A DNA stretch of 64,000 nucleotides from Polyangiaceae bacterium (GCA_009780955.1 WQZB01000011.1:1-64000), one strand, 5' to 3'. Positions 28,044-37,149 are shown, counted from the first letter of the stretch. The notes: generated by a model from the letters alone, not told the origin. Numbers and translations: made by a program.

Positions 28044-28131
28044 GCGTACGTTGTGGTACGTGCGCAGGCACCGCAGGGCCCGCCACACGCGTCGCACATC
28101 GTGGCGCGTAGCAGGCTGGTAAACATGCTCT
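27980..28131 (-). repeat. Element C copy 2 (complete, ~152 bp, perfect 18-bp terminal inverted repeats)
   Basis: AGAGCATGTTTACCAGCC ... GGCTGGTAAACATGCTCT with the 49-nt core on the minus strand. Confidence 0.93.
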
Positions 28132-28277
28132 TACTTGCTGCGTTGAATTCGCCGCAGGATCCCGCCCCGGCGCACCATCATCGTGACCGCGGGTACGCCG
28201 ACGACCGCCAGAATTCCACATAGCAAGGCAGCCGTGCCTACACCGCCAATCGATATGAAGAGGTTGTCGAGGAGCAT
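28131..28277 (-). CDS. small hypothetical membrane protein
   Basis: MLLDNLFISIGGVGTAALLCGILAVVGVPAVTMMVRRGGILRRIQRSK; one hydrophobic segment, basic tail; TAA stop abuts element C copy 2. Confidence 0.45.
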   Translation of the reverse strand: MLLDNLFISIGGVGTAALLCGILAVVGVPAVTMMVRRGGILRRIQRSK

Positions 28278-28399
28278 TTCTGATTCTCCGATGGCTGGCA
28301 TCTCCAAAAACAATCCAGCCGGCCAGTATGTTTTGGTCAGCTGGCCAGTTTTGTCAAGCTCCTGATGTTCATAAATGTCCGATTTTTTATAAATGTGCG

Positions 28400-29005
28400 T
28401 TAAATCTCGAAAATGGCGAGCAATATCGCGTCAAGAGTTCGCAACACTTCGCCCTCTTCTTCTGGCGTCAGCGGGTCGACCGAGTGGTGAATCGATAAGC
28501 CGTCGAGCGTTGCGAGCAAGAGGCGCGCAGCGAAATGCATGGAGACTTTCGGCTTGAGCCCCAATTCGATGAGCCGGCTAAAACCGATGTTGACGATGTG
28601 CTGGCGTGTTCGGCGCATATGCTCGGCGAGCGCACCACGGATGGCAGGGTTCTGGCGTGACATCACGTAGAACTCGTCGACCACGCGAACCTCGGGCACT
28701 GCGTCGCGACGCATGGCCCACATTTCGAGAATGGCGCGGTGAATGCGATCGAGCGCTGACCCTGGCTCGTCGAATGCTGCGAAACCTCGTTTCTCTATGA
28801 CGTTCCAGCATTGTTCGAGAACGCGCTCGTACAGTTCCTCTTTGTTCTCGAAGTGATAATGGACCGCGCCTTTGCTCATGTGGGCGGTGGCAGCGATGTC
28901 TTTGACGCTTGCCTCGGTCAAGCCCCGCGCGGCGAGCGTAACGACCGCTGCATCGAGAACTTGCTGGCGGCTTGCTTCGCTTTTCCTATACGACGAACGC
29001 CCCAT
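28400..29005 (-). CDS. TetR/AcrR family transcriptional regulator
   Basis: RQQVLDAAVVTLAARGLTEASVKDIAATAHMSKGAVHYHFENKEELYERVL. Confidence 0.93.
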   Translation of the reverse strand: MGRSSYRKSEASRQQVLDAAVVTLAARGLTEASVKDIAATAHMSKGAVHYHFENKEELYERVLEQCWNVIEKRGFAAFDEPGSALDRIHRAILEMWAMRRDAVPEVRVVDEFYVMSRQNPAIRGALAEHMRRTRQHIVNIGFSRLIELGLKPKVSMHFAARLLLATLDGLSIHHSVDPLTPEEEGEVLRTLDAILLAIFEI

Positions 29006-29170
29006 CGAGGAATTACCTAAATTTCCACGCTAATGTTCGTGCGACTACGCTTCAACAAGCATATCGATGACATAACGCGTCAATTTCAAGGGACGCTACC
29101 TTGATGCCGCTTTTAGCAAACATGCCGGTACACCTTCATGCGTTGCGTCAACTGGCTATCGAGCCAGCTT

Positions 29171-30025
29171 TCATGCCGCGGATGGCTCCCGCGCTGATTC
29201 CCGCAGAAAGCGGCCAACGTGCTCGGCAACACAAGGCGAAAATAAGATTGCCAAGTGCGCAACATCGGAAACTTCGACATCTTTGCCTCCGCGCGATGCG
29301 AGCGACGAGGTCTCTTTCGGGTGAACGAGGTTGTCATGCGTTGAATAAACCGACAAGCATGGCACCGGTAGGTGCATGGTTGCATGCGAGGCAAGCAGCT
29401 TCGAGCCGCGCAGAAGGCTTTTGGCGCCGGCGCCAAGGAGCAGTTGCCCGCGCCATGCAACGCCCGCATGCGGTGTTGCAAGGGTCACGCATTTGCGGAC
29501 TTTCATCACGCCGTCTGCCTTATTTTCGCCTTGATTCCGTATCATTTCGAGCGCGACGAGGCCGCCCATCGAGTGGCATACGAGATCGACTCTTGGGTCG
29601 CCCGTTTCGATGCATACCTTGTCGACGAAACGAGCGAGGCGCTTAGCATTCGACGGGATTGAGGCAAACCACGGGTAGTTGATCGCGTAGAGCGGGCCAA
29701 ACCCTTGGCGACCAAGTGTGTGGGCGAGGTACAGAAAGTCGATTCGGTTTTGCGTGTAACCGTGGACAAAAACAATGGGTACGCCAAGAGCGGCTTTGGA
29801 CAAGGCCTTGGTTCGGCCAACCACGAGCCCATCGAGGCGCCGACCGATGAAATAGAATAGGAGAAGAAGCGGCTGCGTGAACATGGTCACAAGCAATTCG
29901 CGCAAAAGGGCGCGCGCGCTTGTTCCAAAACTTCGTTTTGGCGCATACGAAGACGCAACCGCGAAGGTTCCCAATGCGTAAACCCCAACGCCTGCGCCAT
30001 ACACAAGCGCAAAAGCCAGGAGCAC
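29171..30025 (-). CDS. alpha/beta hydrolase (lipase-like)
   Basis: PIVFVHGYTQNRIDFLYLAHTLGRQGFGPLYAINY, VDLVCHSMGGLVALEMI. Confidence 0.85.
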   Translation of the reverse strand: MLLAFALVYGAGVGVYALGTFAVASSYAPKRSFGTSARALLRELLVTMFTQPLLLLFYFIGRRLDGLVVGRTKALSKAALGVPIVFVHGYTQNRIDFLYLAHTLGRQGFGPLYAINYPWFASIPSNAKRLARFVDKVCIETGDPRVDLVCHSMGGLVALEMIRNQGENKADGVMKVRKCVTLATPHAGVAWRGQLLLGAGAKSLLRGSKLLASHATMHLPVPCLSVYSTHDNLVHPKETSSLASRGGKDVEVSDVAHLAILFSPCVAEHVGRFLRESAREPSAA

Positions 30026-30078
30026 TTCGATGGCAAGGCGGGTGACCAGGCTCTCACCTCATCACCAATATTATCACA

Positions 30079-31536
30079 TTAGTGTCCGCTGCTGCCTTTG
30101 ACCTCTGCGACCAACGCTTGGATCGTCTTTTTCGCATCGCCGAGCACCATCATCGTGTTCGGTTGGAAAAAGAGCTCGTTTTCGACACCGGCGAACCCTG
30201 GGTTCATGGTCCGCTTGAGAACGATCACGCTGCGCGACTGCTCGACATTGAAGACGGGCATGCCGTAGATGGGGCTCGATGTATCCGTTTTCGCGGCCGG
30301 GTTGACGACGTCGTTGGCGCCGACCACGAGCACGGCGTCGGTGCGCGCGAAGTCGTCGTTGATCATGTCGAGGTCGAAGAGCGCATCGTAAGAAATATTG
30401 GCCTCGGCAAGCAGCACGTTCATGTGACCGGGCATGCGGCCGGCCACGGGGTGGATGGCGTAACGAACCTCGGTTCCGTTCTTCTCGAGTGCAGCCGCGA
30501 GATCGCGCACGGCGTGCTGGGCTTGCGAAACGGCCATGCCGTAACCGGGCACCACGATGACCGACTGCGCAGCCTGCAGCACGGCAGCGGCATCTTGAAC
30601 CGTGGCTTCATTGAAGCTCCTCGCGGGCCCGAGCTGCGCGACGCCGCCGCTGTCACCCGTGCCGAACGCGCCGAAGATCACGTTCGAAAAGGATCGGTTC
30701 ATCGCTTTGCTCATCATCATCGAGAGGAGGAAGCCGCTCGAGCCATCGAGCGCACCGGAGATGATGAGGATCTTGCTATCCAACGCGAAGCCCATCGCGC
30801 ATGCGGCGAGACCCGCGTACGAGTTGAGCAGCGAGATGACGACGGGCATGTCTGCGCCACCGATGGGAAGAACAGCGAGAACGCCGAGCGCGAGGCCCGT
30901 TGCGTACAGCGTGAAGAACATCCAAACCGGAGCCGACGCCGGAGCCACGACTTGGAAGATGAGCAACGCGAGTGCGCCAAAGAACGCGCCAATGTTCATG
31001 ACGTTTTGTGCACGCCAAGTCACCGGCGCACCGGTGATGATCCCCTGAAGCTTGCCAAACGCGATGATGCTACCGGTGAACGTGAGCCCGCCGAGAAAGA
31101 CCTCGAAGCCGAGCGCGGTCATCGTGATCCGGTCGAGATGGTGACCGGCCGCCATGGCGCCTTCGCCCGCGAGCATGGCGGTGGTGGTGTCGGTGATCCC
31201 TTTCAGCTTGTGAAATTCGACGACGCCGACGAGCGATGTTGCAAGACCGCCGAACGCGTGGCTGAACGCGATTCGCTCGGGCATCTTCGTCATTGGGATG
31301 CGAAGCGAAATGGCGGTGCCGATCGCTCCGCCGAGCAAAATGCCGGCGATGATCCACTCGTACGAGACGATCTCGCTCTTCATGAGCGTGGCAACGACTG
31401 CGATGAGCATGCCGAGCTCGCCATAGAAGATGCCTCGACGCGCCTGCTCCGGCGAAGACAAGCCACGAAGGCAGAGGATGAAGAGAATGGACGCTGCGAA
31501 ATACGCGAGCTCGATGATCAGCTCCAAAGGCGTCAT
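30079..31536 (-). CDS. pntB: NAD(P) transhydrogenase subunit beta
   Basis: Membrane domain plus IVVPGYGMAVSQAQHAVRDLAAAL, RYAIHPVAGRMPGHMNVLLAEANISYD, DVVNPAAKTD. Confidence 0.95.
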   Translation of the reverse strand: MTPLELIIELAYFAASILFILCLRGLSSPEQARRGIFYGELGMLIAVVATLMKSEIVSYEWIIAGILLGGAIGTAISLRIPMTKMPERIAFSHAFGGLATSLVGVVEFHKLKGITDTTTAMLAGEGAMAAGHHLDRITMTALGFEVFLGGLTFTGSIIAFGKLQGIITGAPVTWRAQNVMNIGAFFGALALLIFQVVAPASAPVWMFFTLYATGLALGVLAVLPIGGADMPVVISLLNSYAGLAACAMGFALDSKILIISGALDGSSGFLLSMMMSKAMNRSFSNVIFGAFGTGDSGGVAQLGPARSFNEATVQDAAAVLQAAQSVIVVPGYGMAVSQAQHAVRDLAAALEKNGTEVRYAIHPVAGRMPGHMNVLLAEANISYDALFDLDMINDDFARTDAVLVVGANDVVNPAAKTDTSSPIYGMPVFNVEQSRSVIVLKRTMNPGFAGVENELFFQPNTMMVLGDAKKTIQALVAEVKGSSGH

Positions 31537-31541
31537 GATCT

Positions 31542-31856
31542 TCAATCCTTCTTCGCGCCCGAAAGCGCGGGGGTTTTGCGGAACATGCGCAGCATTCGGT
31601 CGGTGATCATGAAACCACCAATGACGTTGATCGATGCGGCGGTCACGGCAACGCAACCAAGGATCGACGAAAGCAAATCATGTTTGCTGCCGGCGGCCAC
31701 GAGCGATCCGACGAGAGAGATACCGCTGATCGCGTTCGTGCCGCTCATGAGCGGTGTGTGAAGAAGCGGCGGAACACGCGAGATGACTTGGTAGCCAACG
31801 AACCCTGCGAGCGCGAAAACGTAGAGATGAAAAACGAACAGAAGCTGGTCGCTCAC
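31542..31856 (-). CDS. pntAB: NAD(P) transhydrogenase subunit alpha, membrane part
   Basis: VFALAGFVGYQVISRVPPLLHTPLMSGTNAISGISLVGSLVAAG. Confidence 0.93.
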   Translation of the reverse strand: MSDQLLFVFHLYVFALAGFVGYQVISRVPPLLHTPLMSGTNAISGISLVGSLVAAGSKHDLLSSILGCVAVTAASINVIGGFMITDRMLRMFRKTPALSGAKKD

Positions 31857-33067
31857 GCTGCACCTCCTTTCGTTGCAGTCGCAGCGGCTTTGGCTGGTTC
31901 GCCTGGTTCGTCCTTCTTTGCAGGCTTTTCAAGTTTCGCGAGCCCGAGCACTTCGCGAACGCGATCGCTGACGATCTCACCGCCCTGCGTGATGAGGCAA
32001 CCGCGAACGATCTCGTCGGTGTCATGCAGTTGGAGCTCGCCCCCTTTTGATACGTGAAAAAGAAATTTTTCCATATTGCGCGACCACATCTGACTTGCGT
32101 GAACCGTGACTTGGCTCGGTAGATTTTCGGCACCTACGATGGTGACCCCGTGTTTTACGACGGTTTTTCCGGCTTCTGTCAATGCGCAATTGCCACCTTG
32201 CTCAGCGGCCAAATCAACGATGACCGAGCCTGGCTTCATGGAAGCGACCATGTCTTCCGTGACGAGCACCGGTGCGCGCTTGCCAGGAATGAGCGCGGTG
32301 CAAACCACGGCATCGGCGCGTGCAACGTGACGCGCGAGCGCCTCGGATTGCTTTTGCTTGTATGCTTCTGACACTTCTTTCGCGTAGCCCCCGGCCGTTT
32401 CGGCATCTTCGCTGGCGTCGACTTCGACGAACTTTGCCCCCAGGCTTTCGACCTGCTCTTTGGCAACCTTGCGAACGTCGAATGCCTCGACTCGAGCGCC
32501 AAGCCGCCTGCCCGTGCCAATGGCAGACAAACCCGCAACGCCCGCGCCAAGCACGAGCAGCGTTGCAGGGGCGAGGGTTCCCGCTGCGGTGATGAGCATT
32601 GGGAATAACCGCGGGAGTGACGAAGCGGCAAGGACCACGGCGTAGTAGCCAGCAACGGTCGCCTGCGACGAGAGCACGTCCATCATTTGCGCGAGCGTGG
32701 TGCGAGGAATGGCGTCGACCGCGAGCGCCGTGACACGACGCGAGGCGAGTGCTTTGACAAGGTCGTGGTTGACGAGCGGGACGAGCGGCGCAACGAGAAC
32801 TTTGCCCTCGCCAAGTTGGCAAACCTCATCGAGGGAGGGAACCTGCACGCGCATGATGACGTCGGCCGAGGCGAGAACCTCGCCTGACGACGAAACAACT
32901 TTTGCCCCTTCTTTTTCGTAGTCTGCGTCGCTTGCAAAGGCCTTTATGCCTGCGCCCGCTTCAACAACAATCTCGATTTTTTTTGCTGCAAGACGCTTGA
33001 CCGAATCGGGCACAACGGCCACGCGCCTCTCTGCCGTGCGCCCTTCTTTGAGAACACCAAGCCTCAT
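31853..33067 (-). CDS. pntAA: NAD(P) transhydrogenase subunit alpha, soluble part
   Basis: MRLGVLKEGRTAERRVAVVPDSVKRL, LVLGAGVAGLSAIGTGRRLGARVEAFDVR, QGGNCALTEAGK. Confidence 0.95.
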   Translation of the reverse strand: MRLGVLKEGRTAERRVAVVPDSVKRLAAKKIEIVVEAGAGIKAFASDADYEKEGAKVVSSSGEVLASADVIMRVQVPSLDEVCQLGEGKVLVAPLVPLVNHDLVKALASRRVTALAVDAIPRTTLAQMMDVLSSQATVAGYYAVVLAASSLPRLFPMLITAAGTLAPATLLVLGAGVAGLSAIGTGRRLGARVEAFDVRKVAKEQVESLGAKFVEVDASEDAETAGGYAKEVSEAYKQKQSEALARHVARADAVVCTALIPGKRAPVLVTEDMVASMKPGSVIVDLAAEQGGNCALTEAGKTVVKHGVTIVGAENLPSQVTVHASQMWSRNMEKFLFHVSKGGELQLHDTDEIVRGCLITQGGEIVSDRVREVLGLAKLEKPAKKDEPGEPAKAAATATKGGAA

Positions 33068-33231
33068 TGTGGGCGCGACAGTAAGAGGTCACAAAGGTAA
33101 AGACTAGAGAATTGTGATCGCTTGTCCGACCTGTGCTAGCTGGCTCTGGCTTGCTCTGATCTGCCGACGCAAAGCGGTTTGCGTGTGTGTTCGTGCGCGT
33201 AGTGCGTGCACTAACCACGCTTGTTTGGTCA

Positions 33232-33374
33232 GAGGATGTTTACCAGCCTACTGCGCGAATCGATGCTTCGGTTGGGCGCTGCGGTGCCTGCGCACGTACC
33301 ACAACGTACGCTTACGCGGGCTCCTCGCGTCCGCCCTAGCCTCGATTCGCTCGCGACGGCTGGTAAACATCCTC
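33232..33374 (+). repeat. Element C copy 3 (complete, ~143 bp, perfect 17-bp terminal inverted repeats)
   Basis: GAGGATGTTTACCAGCC ... GGCTGGTAAACATCCTC flanking the same 49-nt core. Confidence 0.93.
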
Positions 33375-33481
33375 ATCAGGCGGGTTCTGGTTGCAAGCTC
33401 CACAGTTCAGACGACATAGGCGGGGTGATTGCCGTCGCATTTGCGCTTGCCCGGATTGCTTTGTGGCGTCAGAACTTATGC

Positions 33482-34672
33482 ATGGCATTGCGCGCGCGTA
33501 TCGTTCTTTCGATTGTCCTCGTTTCTTCTTTCTTGGCATGTTCGGCAGCAGCTCCGTCCGACGAGGGCGATGAGGCGTCTGCTGGTGTTGGCGATTTTGG
33601 CCAAGCCGTTTCGCCCATCATCAATGGAACGCCGTCACCTGCCTCGCAGAATTCGGTGGTGCTCATTGGTCAACAAGACAGTCAGTCGTCTTCCTGCAAC
33701 TCGAGCGGGTGCCCGACCGCGTTCTGTACAGGCACGCTTTTGGCGCCAAACCTGGTGCTCACGGCTCGCCACTGCGTTGCGCCAATCACTAGTGCCTCGG
33801 TAACGTGCGCTTCCTCGGGTCAAGCCATTTCAGGCGGCCAGGTTGGGGCAAACTACCCGGCGAACGAGTTTTATGTGTTCACGGGTCAAGACGAATCCAA
33901 CAACCTATTCAACACAAGCGGGGATACGATTCATTACGACGCCGGTGTCTCGAAGGTTCTCGACGACGGTTCGACGAACTTATGCAATCACGACATTGCG
34001 CTTCTTGTTCTGGACAGGAAACTTAGCACCATGCCGATTTCTCCGGTGCGACTCGATACGAGCGTCAAGGTAGGTGAAGTCGTTACGTCGGTTGGTTGGG
34101 GCGTTACGGAAACATCGGGCAAGGACATCGCCCACGCGCGACAGCAGCGCACCGGCGTGACGGTGCTTGGGGTCGGGCCTTATGCGTGGGCACCAACGGG
34201 GGAGGGGTTTGGGCCGAACGAGTTTGAAGTGGGTGAGTCAATCTGCGAGGGCGACAGCGGTGGCCCGGCTTTGGCGGGCACGGGTGCAAACCCTGCAATT
34301 GTGGGCATTGTATCGCGCGGTGGGAACGCCAATCCCAATCCGAGCACTATAGCTGCAGGATGCACTGGCAGCAGTGCCATCAACATTTACACCGAGCTTT
34401 CGCCATTCAGAGACTTCATCCTCAACGGTTATTCTGTTGCCAACGCCCAGCCGTGGCTCGAGGGCAACGCCCAACCAGGTTCTTCAACAAACTCATCGTC
34501 CAAAACGGGATCGTCATCCACAACCGGTTCATCGTCCTCGTCCTCGTCGGGCGGCTGCTCCGTGTCGGGTGCTGGGCACACCAAGCACGTTGGCTCCGGC
34601 GGTGCTGCTTTCGCGGCCACTGCACTTGCGCTCGCACTAGTAGTTCGTCGGCGACGATCGCTTTCGATTTGA
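33482..34672 (+). CDS. trypsin-like S1 serine protease with lipoprotein-like signal and MYXO-CTERM-like tail
   Basis: LTARHCVAP, HDIALLVLD, CEGDSGGPAL; C-terminal GGCSVSGAGHTKH..AAFAATALALALVVRRRR. Confidence 0.9.
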   Translation: MALRARIVLSIVLVSSFLACSAAAPSDEGDEASAGVGDFGQAVSPIINGTPSPASQNSVVLIGQQDSQSSSCNSSGCPTAFCTGTLLAPNLVLTARHCVAPITSASVTCASSGQAISGGQVGANYPANEFYVFTGQDESNNLFNTSGDTIHYDAGVSKVLDDGSTNLCNHDIALLVLDRKLSTMPISPVRLDTSVKVGEVVTSVGWGVTETSGKDIAHARQQRTGVTVLGVGPYAWAPTGEGFGPNEFEVGESICEGDSGGPALAGTGANPAIVGIVSRGGNANPNPSTIAAGCTGSSAINIYTELSPFRDFILNGYSVANAQPWLEGNAQPGSSTNSSSKTGSSSTTGSSSSSSSGGCSVSGAGHTKHVGSGGAAFAATALALALVVRRRRSLSI

Positions 34673-34771
34673 TGCTGCCTTTTCTCGTTGGCTCGTAGGG
34701 GCGCAGCATGCTGCGCCCCTACGAAGAATGCGTTCGCCAACGATGAAATCGCGTCAAATCGAAGCGGGCTA
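34657..34771. repeat. Composite element: A-type ends flanking a B REP palindrome (34695-34722)
   Basis: ATCGCTTTCGATTTGATGC ... GTAGGGGCGCAGCATGCTGCGCCCCTAC ... ATCGCGTCAAATCGAAGCGGGCTA. Confidence 0.88.
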
Positions 34772-35224
34772 GAACGGTAATTCGTTTGCGACGTTCGCGA
34801 ACGCCGGCTGTTTCGGCAACGCCGAGCCGTTCGCTACTGGTGCGTGTTGCTCGCGATTCGCCGCAGCGTGTGACGGAGGTGACGGCGCGCGTGAGCTGCC
34901 CGCAAGCCACACGTCTTCTGCGATGATTTCGGTTGCAGATCGTTTTTGCCCGTCTTTGGTTTCGTAGTTGTACGATTCGATACGACCCAAAATAAGGACT
35001 CGCGCGCCCTTATTGAGAATTGGCGAAAGTGCCTCGCCGCGTTTGCCCCAAACTTTTACAGTGTGCCATTCGGTTCGTTCCTGCCTTTGTTGTTTGTTTT
35101 TGTCGAAAAAAGAAACCGTCGTTGCCAAACTGAGCTTGAGCACGCGGTGACCGCCACCGACTGTGCGAAGCTCCGGATCAGCGCCGAGGTTTCCTAGCAA
35201 CATGACTCTGTTTATGCCTTCCAT
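34769..35224 (-). CDS. ssb: single-stranded DNA-binding protein
   Basis: MEGINRVMLLGNLGADPELR, RTEWHTVKVWGKRGEALSPILNKGARVLILGRIESYNYE; tail ELPF. Confidence 0.94.
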   Translation of the reverse strand: MEGINRVMLLGNLGADPELRTVGGGHRVLKLSLATTVSFFDKNKQQRQERTEWHTVKVWGKRGEALSPILNKGARVLILGRIESYNYETKDGQKRSATEIIAEDVWLAGSSRAPSPPSHAAANREQHAPVANGSALPKQPAFANVANELPF

Positions 35225-35292
35225 GCCCTCGCATTCAGCACGTGGTGCGCCAACGTTGCCTGCGTGTGATTTCGCGCGGTTACGCGAGCACG

Positions 35293-35332
35293 CACCTGTC
35301 GCCGACAGATTTCACGCTGTCGGCGACAGGTG
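35293..35332. repeat. perfect 16-bp stem / 8-nt loop palindrome in a divergent intergenic region
   Basis: CACCTGTCGCCGACAG ATTTCACG CTGTCGGCGACAGGTG. Confidence 0.95.
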
Positions 35333-35432
35333 GCTTGCGCATGTTGCATTGGCTGCATTTGCGGCATGTTACCGCTGTCGATTTTTCCCTCTTCGACGCA
35401 ACTAAAGTGCGACAAATGTCGAACGGGAAATT

Positions 35433-37094
35433 ATGCACAAACAATACTTGTTCGTTGCACTTTTGAGTGCAGTAGGTTGCAGTACGCCCTTCGGCGAGGC
35501 TCCCGGGCCCGACAGCGGGTCGGGTCAAACCAATGGTGGCACCGACTCCGGCGGCGGGCGCCTCGACGGTGGGAGCGTCGACCCTGGCCCCACGTTCTCG
35601 TTCGTGCAAGCCGATGGCCCGGCGTACGTTCGGCAAGGGCAAACCATCAGCATAACCATTAACATCGCGCGAGGCATAACGCCCGGAACTGACATCACAA
35701 TCAACGCAACAAGTCAGCCCGATGGCATTTCCGTGGGTTCGCTCACCATCCCACCCGGCTCGAACACCGGTCAGCTTGCTATTACTGTTGACGAATCCGT
35801 TCCTCAAGGTGCTTTGAACGAAGTTGTTGTACTTCAAGGCTTGGCGGAGGGCGCAACCATCAAGGTAGCCACGAATCTGTCGCTTTTCGTTATTGGCAAG
35901 CCCGGCGCCCTCGATACCGCATTTGCCTCTGGCGGCATCTACGAAGACACAACAGAATACGGTTATATATCCACTGTCGCCCAGCAAAGCGATGGCAAAA
36001 TCCTTATTGGTGCATGCAACACCGGTTACCTCACAAGCCAGGCCACAAGCGCGGTGATTCGCCTAAACGCCGACGGCTCGGTCGATTCAACGCTTGCCGA
36101 TCCCTCGATGCAAAAGATTCCTGGGCAAATTTACGGCGTGACCGCATATTCAGACGGTCGCATCGTCACGGCGGACGGATACAACATCAGTCGCTACACG
36201 GCCAACGGTGCCCCTGACACAACATTCAATACAACAGGCTCCGTTGCGATGCGTTCATTCTCACTCCCTGCCGATTGGAATGATTTTTATCCATATGCCG
36301 TCGCTGTGGGACAGGATGACAGCATCTACGCCGGCGGAGACACCCGCATCGACATCAACACCAACAACGGCCTCTTCGAAACAGAAGCATACGCGTTCCT
36401 TCAAGTCTCAGCCAATGGGCAGCGGCCTGATGGCCAGGGAAGCATGCCCGCCTGCCTGGTAAAACCTACAGATGTCACCAACCCCCACTACATTACCAAT
36501 CTGTCTCTGCTCCCAACTGGCGCGCTTGCTTTTGCTGGTGGCAGTTTCGACAACAGTTCTGTAGGTGTCGGTCGGTACCAGGATCCGTCGTCTTGTCTTC
36601 TTGACGAGCAATATGGAATCAACGGAGTACGGTACTCGTCCGACTGGGTATATTTGAACGATGCCTTGTTCGAGACCGATGGAAGCGTTGATTTTCTCAC
36701 GTACAGAGGCACAGGCGCCTATTCGCTTGTTCGCATCGACCCAGCCGGCAATCCAACGGCCATTGTGGATTTGCCGCTTTATGCCCCTACCGGCATCACG
36801 CGTGCACCCGACGGTCGCTACCTTGTTGTAGGCGGACCGCCGTCGGGGGGCCTCGGTTCCATGGTCGTTGCCTATTACAATTACAATTTTGATTGGACGC
36901 CCGATACGTCCATTGGCAAGCAAGGCATCGTTAACATACCCATCTACAACCCCTTGTCCGATCCCAGGGTGTATGGCATGCGCGCCATGCCCATGCCCGA
37001 CGGCTCGCGCACGGTGGTTGTAGGCAGTATTTATGGTGGGAACGCCGCCGGCGATACCGTCGAGCACTTCGTCGTGGCACGCATTTGGAATTAG
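35433..37094 (+). CDS. lipoprotein with delta-60-type repeats
   Basis: Lipobox LLSAVGCSTP; GALDTAFASGGIY..VAQQSDGKILIGA, IRLNADGSVDSTLAD, ITRAPDGRYLVVGG. Confidence 0.8.
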   Translation: MHKQYLFVALLSAVGCSTPFGEAPGPDSGSGQTNGGTDSGGGRLDGGSVDPGPTFSFVQADGPAYVRQGQTISITINIARGITPGTDITINATSQPDGISVGSLTIPPGSNTGQLAITVDESVPQGALNEVVVLQGLAEGATIKVATNLSLFVIGKPGALDTAFASGGIYEDTTEYGYISTVAQQSDGKILIGACNTGYLTSQATSAVIRLNADGSVDSTLADPSMQKIPGQIYGVTAYSDGRIVTADGYNISRYTANGAPDTTFNTTGSVAMRSFSLPADWNDFYPYAVAVGQDDSIYAGGDTRIDINTNNGLFETEAYAFLQVSANGQRPDGQGSMPACLVKPTDVTNPHYITNLSLLPTGALAFAGGSFDNSSVGVGRYQDPSSCLLDEQYGINGVRYSSDWVYLNDALFETDGSVDFLTYRGTGAYSLVRIDPAGNPTAIVDLPLYAPTGITRAPDGRYLVVGGPPSGGLGSMVVAYYNYNFDWTPDTSIGKQGIVNIPIYNPLSDPRVYGMRAMPMPDGSRTVVVGSIYGGNAAGDTVEHFVVARIWN

Positions 37095-37148
37095 ACCCGC
37101 TTTCGATTTGCCGCGTTCTCGTAGTGGCGCAGCATGCTGCGCCACTAC
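37092..37148. repeat. Half element A (37092-37120) plus B REP palindrome variant (37121-37148)
   Basis: TAGACCCGCTTTCGATTTGCCGCG then GTAGTGGCGCAGCATGCTGCGCCACTAC (compensated G:C to T:A change). Confidence 0.88.
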
Positions 37149-37149
37149 G

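Noticed and set aside
30082-31761. 559-aa plus-strand ORF opposite pntB
   Set aside because: Antisense to a clear pntAB/pntB pair; composition (Arg/His/Asp-rich) is typical of a shadow ORF in high-GC DNA.
33232-33374. Element C as the N-terminal coding part of the serine protease ORF (track start 33221)
   Set aside because: The signal peptide/lipobox start MALRARIVLSIVLVSSFLACSAA is at 33482; the upstream part is translated repeat.
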